Of a DNA stretch of 64,000 nucleotides, positions 9,107-17,391 are shown piece after piece. Every line of letters starts with the position of its first letter. The first letter of the stretch is position 1. This DNA comes from Kribbella qitaiheensis (GTDB lineage: Bacteria; Actinomycetota; Actinomycetes; Propionibacteriales; Kribbellaceae), in the NCBI RefSeq assembly GCF_014217565.1, contig NZ_CP043661.1, positions 2,356,001 to 2,420,000 of the forward strand. The letters run 5' to 3'. The translations under genes and the position numbers were made by a program. A model generated the notes under the pieces. It was not told the origin of the DNA, searched no databases, and worked only from the letters and a program-made list of their open reading frames with translations.

Positions 9107-9601
9107 ATGGCGTCGGCAGACACGACAACCAGCTTGCAGGCACTACCGAAGAACCTGATCACAGGCGCCGCGGCCGGTGTGATCGCCGGGATCCCGCTGG
9201 GCATCATCATGCAAATCCGCGACGCGGACCCCAAGATGATGCCCGGCATCACGATGATCGAGTTGGTCGGAGATCTCATCTCCGATCCCTCCGCCGGGCT
9301 GGGCTGGCTCATCCACCTGTTCAACTCCGCCCTGTTCGGCGCCGTCCTCGTCCTGCTGCTCTCCCGGTGGCTCAGCCGGCGCGGCCCGGCGATGCTGCTC
9401 GGGCTGCTGTACGGCGCAGCATGGTGGGTCGTCGGTGCGCTGTGGATCATGCCGGCCTGGCTGGGCATGGACGCCATGGTCTTCGAGGTCGGCACCAACC
9501 AATGGTGGAGCCTGGCCGGACACCTCATCTACGGACTGCTACTCGTCGCCGGCTACATCATCGGCCGCCCGATGCTGTCCAAGACGCAACTGCAGGCCTA
9601 G
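9107..9601 (+). CDS. Integral membrane protein of unknown function
   Basis: A 164-residue protein with four hydrophobic segments (LITGAAAGVIAGIPLGIIM, LFNSALFGAVLVLLLS, AMLLGLLYGAAWWVVGALW, SLAGHLIYGLLLVAGYIIG). ATG 9107 is used because AAGGGA lies six bases upstream; a longer frame from 8864 overlaps the SRPBCC gene and is non-coding in character. It is separated by about 120 bases from the operon upstream and precedes the Crp/Fnr gene. No family name is assigned. Confidence 0.8.
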   Translation: MASADTTTSLQALPKNLITGAAAGVIAGIPLGIIMQIRDADPKMMPGITMIELVGDLISDPSAGLGWLIHLFNSALFGAVLVLLLSRWLSRRGPAMLLGLLYGAAWWVVGALWIMPAWLGMDAMVFEVGTNQWWSLAGHLIYGLLLVAGYIIGRPMLSKTQLQA

Positions 9602-9726
9602 CAACAAGTTTCATGGCAGATCCGAACGAGCGGTACTGTCTGGCCGAGGGCCTCGATGCCCTCGACCAGCGCTCTGGAGGTTCGCTCCCGCCCTGGGCAC
9701 CAGGACAACGCGAGGAGCTGGCTGAC

Positions 9727-10434
9727 GTGGAACGTGCCCCCGGCGGTCACGGCGCCGACGGCATCTGGTGCATGGCCGAGGTCGACATCTTCGCCGACCT
9801 ATCCGCGACGGAGATGGAAGCCATCGCCGCCGCGGCACCGATGAAGACCTACCCGGCCGGCGACATCCTGTACTCACCCCACCAGCCGAGCCAGACATTG
9901 TTCATCCTCAAGAAGGGCCGAGTCCGGATCTTCCGGGTCGCACCCGACGGCCGCGCCCTGACCACCGCACTGCTCACCCCGGGCACGGTCTTCGGCGAGA
10001 TGGTGCTGCTCGGCCAGCAGATGCACGACAACTTCGCCGAAGCCCTCGACGAAGCCGTCGTCTGCGTCATGAGCCGCGCCGACGTCCACCGCTACCTGCT
10101 GTCCGACCCGCGCATCTCCGCCCGGATCTCCGAAATCCTCGGCCGACGCGTCGCCGAGCTCGAACGGCGGCTCACCGACGCCGTCTACAAGAGCGTCCCC
10201 GCGCGGATCGCGGGCACCCTGTGCCTGCTCGCGTCCGAGCAACAGAAACGGACACTGGGCCGCGGCGTCCAGATCGCCCTCACCCACGAACAGATCGCCG
10301 CCCTCACCGGAACCTCCCGCGAAACCACCACCAAGGTCCTCGGCGAATACGCCGACCGCGGGCTGCTCCGCCTCGGCCGCGGCAAGATCACCATCCTCGA
10401 CCCCGAAACCATCGCCACCGAAGCCGGACAATAA
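9727..10434 (+). CDS. Crp/Fnr family transcriptional regulator
   Basis: A 235-residue protein with an N-terminal cyclic-nucleotide-binding fold (FADLSATEMEAIAAAAP; GTVFGEMVLLG; residues about 16-135) and a C-terminal winged helix (LTHEQIAALTGTSRETTTKVLGEYADRGLL, about 180-215). GTG 9727 is chosen because GAGGAG (9712-9717) precedes it at nine bases; the frame is open from ATG 9613, and the conserved domain begins at ATG 9772. No Fnr-type N-terminal Cys cluster is seen apart from one Cys before the domain. It likely senses redox or a nucleotide and may control the radical SAM operon just upstream. Confidence 0.88.
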   Translation: MERAPGGHGADGIWCMAEVDIFADLSATEMEAIAAAAPMKTYPAGDILYSPHQPSQTLFILKKGRVRIFRVAPDGRALTTALLTPGTVFGEMVLLGQQMHDNFAEALDEAVVCVMSRADVHRYLLSDPRISARISEILGRRVAELERRLTDAVYKSVPARIAGTLCLLASEQQKRTLGRGVQIALTHEQIAALTGTSRETTTKVLGEYADRGLLRLGRGKITILDPETIATEAGQ

Positions 10435-10868
10435 GGAACAAACCAGCCGTGCGGATCCCAGCGACCTCACACCGTCACACGCCGGCTACACCGACTTCGA
10501 GCCTGGCCAGCGCGATACAGAGCGCAACGTCGAAGTACGCACATGCGATGACAGCGGAGGGACTGTGGACCGACCTCCATCTCACGACCCCTGAGCGAGG
10601 CAACAACCAACGGACCTCATCCAGCTCACCGAGGTCCCTGGCGAACGTCACGATGCGGCAAGATGAGAAGAAGCAGCGCGCGCGCTAGGCCAGCTGAGAA
10701 TCCCTGTTCCACTCCTCCTCGACCCCGAAGTCTGCCCGCTGGGTCAGCTATCCAAGTACTGGGCCCAGACCGGACCAGGACACCCTCGTGGAGTTGCTCG
10801 TTCCGCAACTCCACCGGCACCATCAGCTACTTGTCGCTTCAGATCAGCTCAGCTTCGGGAGTTCGGAC
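10435..10868. other. Intergenic region with a 10-bp hairpin
   Basis: About 430 bases between the convergent Crp/Fnr and MazG genes. No convincing ORF is seen. A perfect inverted repeat, GTGGAGTTGC (10788-10797) and GCAACTCCAC (10805-10814) with a seven-base loop, could be a terminator or protein-binding site; no T-run follows on either strand. Confidence 0.55.
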
Positions 10869-11237
10869 CTATGAAGGCAGCTCTGTAATCATCGACGCTG
10901 GGTCCGATCCGCCAGCGGTGGGGGCCGACCTGTCGGGATGCCACACCAGCCATTTCCGCTCGACCTGTTCTGCCAGATCGACCCCGTGGTGCCGGGCCAA
11001 GAGCACCACATGGCACAGCACGTCGGCCAGCTCGGCACCGAACTGGTCGTCCAACTCCTGCTGCGTGTTTCCTTTGGACCTGGCCTGACCAGCCCGCATC
11101 AGGAATGCCTGCGTCAACTCGCCGACCTCCTCCTGGAGCTTGAGGAGGAACCCGGTCTCGTCGCGGGTGAACCCATGCGCGCGGGCATAGCCTCGCGAGA
11201 TCACCTCGACATCATCACTCAGCCGCGTCAAATCCAC
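10869..11237 (-). CDS. MazG-like nucleotide pyrophosphohydrolase
   Basis: A 122-residue protein with the all-alpha NTP pyrophosphatase pattern: LLKLQEEVGELTQAFL (EExxE, helix 1) and ELADVLCHVVLLARHHGVDL (ExxD, helix 2), the paired acidic motifs that bind Mg2+. It probably hydrolyses non-canonical or signalling nucleoside triphosphates. GTG 11237 is chosen since it starts the conserved region; the open frame extends to 11366 without similarity. It lies 83 bases downstream of a Nudix fragment and a truncated thymidylate kinase on the same strand, so three nucleotide-handling genes were once neighbours. Confidence 0.85.
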   Translation of the reverse strand: MDLTRLSDDVEVISRGYARAHGFTRDETGFLLKLQEEVGELTQAFLMRAGQARSKGNTQQELDDQFGAELADVLCHVVLLARHHGVDLAEQVERKWLVWHPDRSAPTAGGSDPASMITELPS

Positions 11238-11320
11238 GCAGCCAGCGTAGGGATGCGTCCGAGCGGCCGTCGCCCCAGGGACATCCTCAGCTTGTTGCAC
11301 CTCGCCAGAGCCGACAGAAC

Positions 11321-11473
11321 TCATCCCGACAACCCACTTGCCAAATGAACGGACGGCATGTGCCATTGCCCGTCGGCGTACCCGGTCCCTTGCCGCTGGG
11401 CCAGGAGGATCTGGCCGTCGCGGACGAGGAGCAGGTGGACGTCGATGATGGTGCGGAACCGGTCGGATTTCAT
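11321..11473 (-). pseudogene. Nudix hydrolase N-terminal fragment
   Basis: A 50-codon frame starting with ATG that overlaps the thymidylate kinase stop (ATGA). It reads like the first third of a Nudix hydrolase: IIDVHLLLVRDGQILLAQR, GTGYADGQWHMPS. It stops just where the Nudix box (GX5EX7REUXEEXGU) should begin, and no box is found downstream. It is therefore a remnant, or a gene broken by a nearby indel. Confidence 0.65.
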
Positions 11474-12006
11474 GGGGTCATGCCTTGCTGGGAGTCGGAT
11501 GGTGGCTCAGCGAGGCTAGCCCAACGGGTCCGGATCGCGTCGGTGATGACGGCCGCCGTGTCGCCCGGGCTGTGCCCGTCGACGTCGACGGTGAGCACGT
11601 CGACGCCACGGCGAGCCAGGTGCTGCGCGGCCTCGGCGTAGTAGCCCAGCTCGACGGTGGTCCCGTCGGTCTCCTCGAAGCGCCCGTGGCTGGTTCCACG
11701 ATTCCGCAGGCGTGCGCGGATCGTCGCCGCGTCGGCAACGAGGATGACCGCGAGGTCAGGGCCGTCGGCACCGCTGTTGATGGCGTCGATGAACTCCAGC
11801 GATACGCCGTCGCGGCGCTGCAGGACCAGCGAGGAGGCGACGTACCGGTCACACAAGACCAATCGGCCGGCGCGCAACGCGGGGCGGAGCTCAACGTCGA
11901 GGTGGTGGTACCGGTCGGCGGCGACCAGGCAGGCCAGCGCGCGGCCGGAAACTCGTGGGTGCCGTTGCCGATTTCCGGTGTACTCCGGCCGGCTCCTATT
12001 TGGCAT
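11470..12006 (-). pseudogene. Thymidylate kinase-like gene lacking the P-loop
   Basis: The frame encodes the middle and end of a dTMP kinase: GRALACLVAADRYHHLD, the DRY motif in VLCDRYVASSLVLQRRDG, and the LID region RNRGTSHGRFEETDG. The N-terminal Walker A (GxxGxGKS) and about 50 residues before GRALACL are missing, and they are not found in the other frames up to the start of the divergent regulator gene. The 5' end was probably lost by recombination. It overlaps the Nudix fragment. Confidence 0.72.
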
Positions 12007-12088
12007 CGGCGACGGCTATTGCTGAAAGTGTCTTCTTCGTCTCTTATCGTGCAGAATCGAAGGTGTTTGCCGAGGCCGGAGGTTGCAC

Positions 12089-13450
12089 ATGTCACCGCGT
12101 CAGCCCGACCCGCAGTGGTGGACGTCGAGCACGCACTGCGGCCGGCCGCTGCGAGAGTATCTGGCCGCTCGCGACATCCAGGCACTGTTCCAGTTCCTGC
12201 GGAGCCGCGGCTTCAGCCGAAGCGCCATCGCGGCCGCGTCGGGATTGACCGAGAGTCGGGTGCGGAATATCGCACAGGGACGGACCCTGGTGACGTCGTA
12301 TGACGTGCTCGTACGAATCGCTGATGGATTCGGTATCGACCGCGGCCTGCTTGGGGTCGGCTCCACCGCATCCGGCGGCCCTCATCGAGAAGTAGCGGTG
12401 GATCCCGGCGCCGGTCCAGGTTTCGTTGGGTCGCTGGCTGCATTGGCAGTAGGCCCTGCACCTGCCGAGCTGGCCGGCTATCTGTCCTCCACGAGGCCAG
12501 ACGCGGCGACGGCTCCCTCAGTAGTGTCCGCGGCGACGGTCGAACTTATTCGCACCATTCGCGACCAGCACCGGCAGATCGATGCGGCCCATGGTGGCGG
12601 ATCATGCCGGAGTTCGGTGGTCAGCTATCTCACGTGGGCCAGTGGGATGCTGGCGAGCCGCTTCGAGACAGAGAAGGTCGAAGCCGACTTCAAGGCCGTC
12701 CTGTCGGACATGTACCAGGTCGCTGGGTGGTCCAGTCACGACCTCGGCGACCACGCGGCCGCTCGACACTACCTGACCGCAGGCCTCGTCCTAGCGCGGG
12801 AAATCAACGAGCTCGCCCTCATCGCCGGGGGGTTCTATCGATTGGGCCGGGTATCAATCCACCAAGGGCGTGCACAGGAAGCGCTGCGGTTGTGGCAGCT
12901 CGGCCAGATCGTTGCCCAAGACAGCGGAAATCTCTCCGCAGTAGCCGTACTGCATGCCAACGAGGCTTGGGCGTACGCAATGCTCGGGTCCGGCGATCGT
13001 GTCTGTGACTCGCTCGCACGAGCCAAGGAAGAGCTCGGCCGCATCGACGCCGACACCGTCCCAGCCTGGGCACGGTTCTTCCTCGCCCCCGCTGACCTGG
13101 ACGGAATCTCTGGAGTCATCTACGGATGCCTCGCAGCCCATCAGGAACACCGGGCCCGGTTCGCGCCGTTGGCGATCGAGCATGCTGAACGCGCCTACGC
13201 CAAGCGTGGACCGGGCGAAGAACGCAGCCGAACTTTCGATGCGATCTCCGTGGCCACCGGCTACATCCTCGATGCCCAACCCGAGCCGGCGACCACGGCC
13301 GGGCACACAGCCGTTGACCTGGTCGTGGCCACCGACTCGGCCCGGGCAACCGACAGACTGCGTCTGATGGCTTCTCTGGCCCGGGGATACCGCAGTCATA
13401 ACGGCGTCGGCGGCGTACTCGAACGCGTTGGATCCTTGGCGGCCCACTAA
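12089..13450 (+). CDS. HTH (XRE-like) regulator with TPR-like C-terminal domain
   Basis: A 453-residue protein. An N-terminal helix-turn-helix (SRSAIAAASGLTESRVRNIAQGRTLVTSYDVLVRIADGFGI, about residues 46-86) precedes a long alpha-helical repeat region (ARHYLTAGLVLAREIN; YRLGRVSIHQGRAQEALRLW; VLHANEAWAYAMLGSGDRV). Such regulators sense a peptide or small ligand through the repeats. ATG 12089 has GGAGG six bases upstream. It is followed after 10 bases by an APH-like kinase gene. The arrangement is repeated at 30842-33248. Confidence 0.87.
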   Translation: MSPRQPDPQWWTSSTHCGRPLREYLAARDIQALFQFLRSRGFSRSAIAAASGLTESRVRNIAQGRTLVTSYDVLVRIADGFGIDRGLLGVGSTASGGPHREVAVDPGAGPGFVGSLAALAVGPAPAELAGYLSSTRPDAATAPSVVSAATVELIRTIRDQHRQIDAAHGGGSCRSSVVSYLTWASGMLASRFETEKVEADFKAVLSDMYQVAGWSSHDLGDHAAARHYLTAGLVLAREINELALIAGGFYRLGRVSIHQGRAQEALRLWQLGQIVAQDSGNLSAVAVLHANEAWAYAMLGSGDRVCDSLARAKEELGRIDADTVPAWARFFLAPADLDGISGVIYGCLAAHQEHRARFAPLAIEHAERAYAKRGPGEERSRTFDAISVATGYILDAQPEPATTAGHTAVDLVVATDSARATDRLRLMASLARGYRSHNGVGGVLERVGSLAAH

Positions 13451-13460
13451 CTTTTACAGC

Positions 13461-14417
13461 GTGACGAACCTCAGCAGCAGCGAACGCAACCGCCTCGACA
13501 AAGCTCTGCGCGAGACCGCCCGGTCTGCCGGAATCGATCCCGCCGGGGCCGAACTACTCCGCTTCACCATGAACGCCGTCTACAAGCTCCCGGACCCCAA
13601 GATCGTCTTGCGGATGGCGCCGATCGAGAAGGTCGACGTCGTGCGTCGTGTCGCCATCGTCGCGGCTCGTCTCGCCGAGTTGAGGTTGCCCACGGCCCGC
13701 CTGGCTCCTGAATTCCCTCATGCGATCGAGACTGCGAGCTGGGCCGCGACAGCATGGACTTACCTGCCGCAGCCGCCCGGCCGCCGCCTCGAACAAGTCG
13801 AGCTGGCTCGGCCACTGCGAGCGCTCCACAGCCTACGAACCCTCGGATGTGCATTGCCCGAGTGGGATCCGATCGGCCGAGCTGAATCCCGCCTGGAGGC
13901 GGCAGCCTCCGCGCAAGACGAAGAGCTGCATCAGCTCCAGGTCTGGTCGGCCGACCAGGTCGGAATCGCCTTCAACGAGCTAGTCGACCAACTGCGTGTT
14001 CGCGGCCGCGAACTTCGTGCTGCGGCGACCGCCGCCGAATGGCAACTGCCCATCTCCGTCATTCACGGCGACGCCCATGCCGGCAACCTGTTGGCCGACG
14101 TCGACGGCAGCGCCCTGCTGGGCGACCTGGACTCGATCAGCATCGGTCCGCCCGAGTGGGACCTGGTCCCCGCCGCTCATGGAGTCGCACGATTCGGCGA
14201 CCCGGCCGTCCAGTACGACCAATTCGCGGCCGAATACGGATTCGACCTTCTGTCCTCCCCCAACTGGCCGCTGCTGCGAGGCATCCGGGAATTTCAGCTG
14301 GTCACCAGCGTGATCGCCGGTTTGTCCGGACGGCCCGACGTCGCCAGCCAGCTCGCTCACCGGCTCCGCAGCCTCATCCGCGACGACATCGACACCGTCT
14401 GGAACCGCTACCGCTAG
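13461..14417 (+). CDS. Aminoglycoside phosphotransferase (APH)-family kinase
   Basis: A 318-residue protein kinase-like fold enzyme. The catalytic loop VIHGDAHAGNLLADVDGSALLGDLDSISIG carries HGDxHxxN, and the metal-binding acidic residue is in LGDLDS (about residues 200-230). The N-terminal lobe includes FTMNAVYKLPDPKIVLRMA. Family members phosphorylate aminoglycosides, choline, homoserine or other small hydroxyl compounds. GTG 13461 starts 10 bases after the regulator stop. It is paralogous to the protein at 32349-33248: both have AG(I/L)DPAGAxLLR followed by NAVY. Confidence 0.87.
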   Translation: MTNLSSSERNRLDKALRETARSAGIDPAGAELLRFTMNAVYKLPDPKIVLRMAPIEKVDVVRRVAIVAARLAELRLPTARLAPEFPHAIETASWAATAWTYLPQPPGRRLEQVELARPLRALHSLRTLGCALPEWDPIGRAESRLEAAASAQDEELHQLQVWSADQVGIAFNELVDQLRVRGRELRAAATAAEWQLPISVIHGDAHAGNLLADVDGSALLGDLDSISIGPPEWDLVPAAHGVARFGDPAVQYDQFAAEYGFDLLSSPNWPLLRGIREFQLVTSVIAGLSGRPDVASQLAHRLRSLIRDDIDTVWNRYR

Positions 14418-14579
14418 CCCGTCCCTGTGCCGTGGGGGGTCATCGTGACCCCCCACCACGAGCTGGGCAGGTCCCCCGATCACCCCAACACTCGGTCACG
14501 TAGCGCAACACTGCGCCTACTCTCGTCCCTGGCCTTTGGTGACGGGACTCCGCCGGGAATCTCAACGGGGAGATTGACG

Positions 14580-14663
14580 ATGAGTCCGGAATTTGAACTG
14601 CTGTACGGCATCGCCGGGATGCTCTGGTTGTACCTCAGCGCGACCCAGCAGGCCGACCGGTGA
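14580..14663 (+). CDS. 27-aa membrane micropeptide, cassette 1
   Basis: MSPEFELLYGIAGMLWLYLS and seven further polar residues: a single hydrophobic helix with a short polar tail. A GGGGAG ribosome-binding site lies at good spacing. Its TGA overlaps the GTG of the next ORF (GTGA), so the pair is translationally coupled. The same arrangement of a 27-33 residue membrane peptide with a 62-83 residue partner occurs at 30406-30507/30158-30409 and 29895-29984/29707-29895. Function unknown. Confidence 0.6.
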   Translation: MSPEFELLYGIAGMLWLYLSATQQADR

Positions 14664-14872
14664 ACGCGGCCGCGGCTGCGCCCGCCGAGAAGAGCCGGGT
14701 TCTAGTGACGCTCGCCGGCCTGCCCATCATCGACCACATCATCGACGCCGACCGGGCCGACTGGTTCGCGGCCGCGATGGCCAGGCGGTACCGCTCCTGC
14801 CAGGTGAGTTCCGCGCCGTATCAGGCCGAAGGTTACGAACTGGTCGGCTCGCGGCCGGGTGAGCAGTCGTGA
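14660..14872 (+). CDS. 70-aa partner protein, cassette 1
   Basis: A small soluble protein: SRVLVTLAGLPIIDHIIDAD, then WFAAAMARRYRSCQVSSAPY. It shares a faint pattern with the partners at 29707-29895 and 30158-30409: a basic start, a short beta-like segment around FG or AG, an Ala-rich helix, then (V/L)xVTNxP or an equivalent. The GTG start overlaps the stop of the micropeptide. No known domain is recognised. Confidence 0.6.
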   Translation: MNAAAAAPAEKSRVLVTLAGLPIIDHIIDADRADWFAAAMARRYRSCQVSSAPYQAEGYELVGSRPGEQS

Positions 14873-14875
14873 GCT

Positions 14876-14980
14876 ATGCCGACCCGATGGTCCCGCTTCG
14901 CCGCCAACTTTCGGCGCCGGTACGCGGCGTGGTTCACGAGGCTGAACGACCGCTTCCGCCGATGGATGGACGAAGGCTGA
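14876..14980 (+). CDS. 34-aa basic amphipathic peptide
   Basis: MPTRWSRFAANFRRRYAAWF followed by TRLNDRFRRWMDEG. The ORF starts three bases after the previous stop and shows strong third-position GC, unlike the competing frame from GTG 14869 (46 residues). It is rich in Arg and Trp. It may be a third member of the cassette-1 operon; function unknown. Confidence 0.45.
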   Translation: MPTRWSRFAANFRRRYAAWFTRLNDRFRRWMDEG

Positions 14981-15013
14981 GCCCCCTGCCCGCCATGGCA
15001 GTTACCTGAGACC

Positions 15014-15083
15014 GGGGGCGGGATCACGGGATCCTCACCCGTCGTCACTCGGTTCTCCTCACGGCCGAACAGATCCCGCCCCC
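15014..15083 (+). terminator. Long hairpin after the tiny-ORF chain
   Basis: GGGGGCGGGATC (15014-15025) pairs perfectly with GATCCCGCCCCC (15072-15083). Immediately inside, ACGGG (15026-15030) pairs with CCCGT (15038-15042). It lies 33 bases after the last tiny ORF, so a terminator or a structured RNA 3' end is plausible; no T-run follows. Confidence 0.5.
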
Positions 15084-15159
15084 CACCTTGCAGGAGTCCC
15101 CGGCCCGCGCAATTGGCACTGGCCGCTCCCCCTGAGCGGCCGCCGCTGCGCTCCCCCCC

Positions 15160-16590
15160 CGTTACCTTTTTCGTGGCTCCTGATCAAGGAGCTGCTGGTC
15201 GCCAGGCCCGGCATGACTTATGCCCCCAGTCGAAGTGATGATCCGGGGGGTGGTGTCACCGGGTTTGGCGGCATCGAGGGACCGCTGATAGGGACACGGC
15301 CGCCCGCGAGGGCAGGTCTCGTCGTAACGTGGCTGCCGGCCGTCGATGCCTGACTGGTAGACCAGCAGCGACGACACGAAAGACACCGCGAGTGAACCAC
15401 GACTACAACGTCTTCCTCGGCCTGGACGTCGGCAAGAGCGACCACCACGCCGTCGGGCTGGACCCCACCGGCAAGCGGCTGCACGACGCGCCGCTGCCCA
15501 ACAGCGAACCGAAACTGCGGGCGATGTTCGACAAACTCGCCGCCCACGGAACGATCCTGGTCGTGGTCGACCAGCCCAACACGATCGGCGCACTCCCGGT
15601 CACCGTGGCCCGGGGCCTGCGGCCACGACGTCGCCTACCTTCCCGGTCTGGCGATGCGCCGGATCGCCGACCTGTATCCCGGCAACGCCAAAACCGACGC
15701 CCGCGACGCGTTCATCATCGCCGACGCCGCCCGCACCCTGGCCCACGCACTACGCAGCATCGACGTCGACGACGAAGCCCTCGCCGAGCTCGACGTACTG
15801 GTCGGCTACGACGACGACCTCGCCGCCGAAGCCACCCGGCTCAGCAACCGCATCCGCGGCCTGCTCACCGGGACCCACCCCGCACTCGAACGCATCCTCG
15901 GCCCCAAAATCGCCCACCCCGCAGTACTGGAAATCCTCAGCCGCTGCGGCGGACCAACCGGGATCCGCACAGCCGGGCGCCGCAAACTCACCACGATCGC
16001 GACCAAGTACGCACCCAGAATGGGCACCAAACTGGTCAACAACATCCTCACCGCGCTCGACGAGCAGACCGTCGTCGTTCCCGGCACCGCTGCCGCCGAC
16101 ACCGTGCTGCCACGCCTGGCCGAAAGCCTCAAAACCGTCCTTGCACAACGCAAAACCGTCGCCGGCGAGGTCGAGGAGATCCTTGATGCGCACCCTCTTG
16201 CGCAGGTCCTGATCTCGATGCCCGGCATCGGCGTCAGGACCGCAGCACGCATCCTCCTCGAGATCGGCGACGCCTCCGCCTTCAAAACCTCCGGACACCT
16301 GGCCGCCTACGCCGGCATCGCACCCGTCACCCACCACTCCGGCACCAGCATCCGCGGCGAACACCCCGCCCGCAGCGGCAACCGCAAACTCAAACGCGCC
16401 TTCTTCCTCGCCGCCTTCGCCGCCCTCTCAGACCCCACCAGCCGCGCCTACTACGACCGCAAACGCGCCGAAGGCAAGAAACACAACGCCGCGCTCATCT
16501 GCCTAGCCCGACGCCGCTGCGACGTCCTGTTCGCCATGCTCCGCACCAAAACCCCCTACCAACCACCCACACTCCGCGCAGCTTGACGAA
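15160..16590 (+). mobile_element. IS110-family insertion sequence (ends approximate)
   Basis: The DEDD transposase is preceded by about 230-400 bases of non-coding sequence, as in the IS110 subgroup, where the left end encodes the bridge RNA. IS110 elements lack terminal inverted repeats, so ends cannot be set by eye. The left segment contains several short hairpins (for example GCTCCT/AGGAGC near 15176-15192 and CTGGT/ACCAG near 15354-15365). Confidence 0.6.
15392..16586 (+). pseudogene. IS110-family DEDD transposase, frameshifted
   Basis: The N-terminal frame gives GLDVGKSDHHAVGLD (first catalytic Asp), then breaks near 15620. The remainder, GHDVAYLPGLAMRRIADLYP and NAKTDARDAFIIAD (acidic DEDD residues), continues in another frame through the Tnp_20 domain ISMPGIGVRTAARILLEIGD and the conserved Ser region HHSGTSIRGEHPARSGN. 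One extra base (15620) separates the halves. The corrected protein has about 397 residues, the usual IS110-subgroup size. IS110 recombinases insert by an RNA-guided mechanism. GTG 15392 is the likely start. Confidence 0.85.
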
Positions 16591-17391
16591 CCCCATAGGG
16601 ACACCCCCTTGACTTAGGAGATCAGCCGTTTAAACGCGCTTTGCTCCTGAATGAGGCTGGATCGCTCTGAGCGATGACCTGCGTTGCACACGTGAAGCGA
16701 CGCCCGACTACATACCGTCACGGCGACGCTCCCGAGCGCGCGCGGCAGGCCCCGTCGGAGATCGAGCGACCGTTGCCGTAACACCGGGCGCGTCGCATGG
16801 GCCCTCGGCTCAGGCAACCGAGAGGACCTAGAAGCTTGTAGCGCCCGCGACCGACATTCCAGGTCCGGATCCGAGCTTCGAATCGCGGCCAGAATAGCTC
16901 ACGGGAATAACCATTTCCGTAAGCTATCCGGCCGCACCGACAGGTCGGGCTAGTCGCCCTTGCCCACTCGCGTGTCCGTTCTCATCGGACTTGTCGCGTT
17001 CTCGGTGTATCTGACGCATTGATCGTTTCTTCTCATCCGGTCTGACGTATTGGTGCGGCGCCTCGGCCTGGACAACGCCTAAACCCTGAGCAACCTGACT
17101 CGCTCACCAACTCCCGGCTTGGCGATCTGCGTCAACTCGGATGAGAACGGACATCGCGCGCCGCTGGACCTCGGCCCATGAGGAACACCGGAACGGAAAC
17201 GTACGGGAAGGGCCGCGCGGTGCTCGCATTCGTCATGGAGGCTCAGCGGTGCCCTGTCCGCCCAGTCGGCGGCGGTACAGAGAAAGCAGCGGCTTGTTGC
17301 GACTCTGTTGCAGATAGGGGTCTCTCGGCCTAGCCTGGCGCGGTCGGGTTCTGCGTCGTGACGGAGCCCACGAGCAGACGGTGGGGCCGCC
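16587..17391. other. 800-base non-coding region upstream of the Ni/Co transporter
   Basis: This region follows IS110 and precedes the transporter. No ORF shows a recognisable domain. It contains the shared element at 17185-17206 and a probable long 5' leader. Neither a B12-box nor another riboswitch that I can recognise is present. The right end of IS110 lies somewhere near 16590-16620. Confidence 0.6.
17185..17206 (+). promoter_or_regulatory. 22-base element shared with the methyltransferase/molybdopterin leader
   Basis: Identical over 22 bases to the minus-strand copy at 3628-3649, with core ACCGGAACGGAAACGTACGG. It lies about 190 bases before the transporter start, in the same orientation relative to the gene as the first copy. 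It could be an operator, promoter or leader RNA element. Confidence 0.5.

Noticed and set aside
14869-15009. 46-aa ORF from GTG 14869
   Set aside because: Codon third positions are less GC-rich than in the overlapping 34-aa ORF 14876-14980, which is preferred.
17000-17391. Cobalamin or nickel/cobalt riboswitch before the transporter
   Set aside because: No B12-box or NiCo riboswitch core could be recognised; only the 22-base shared element stands out.
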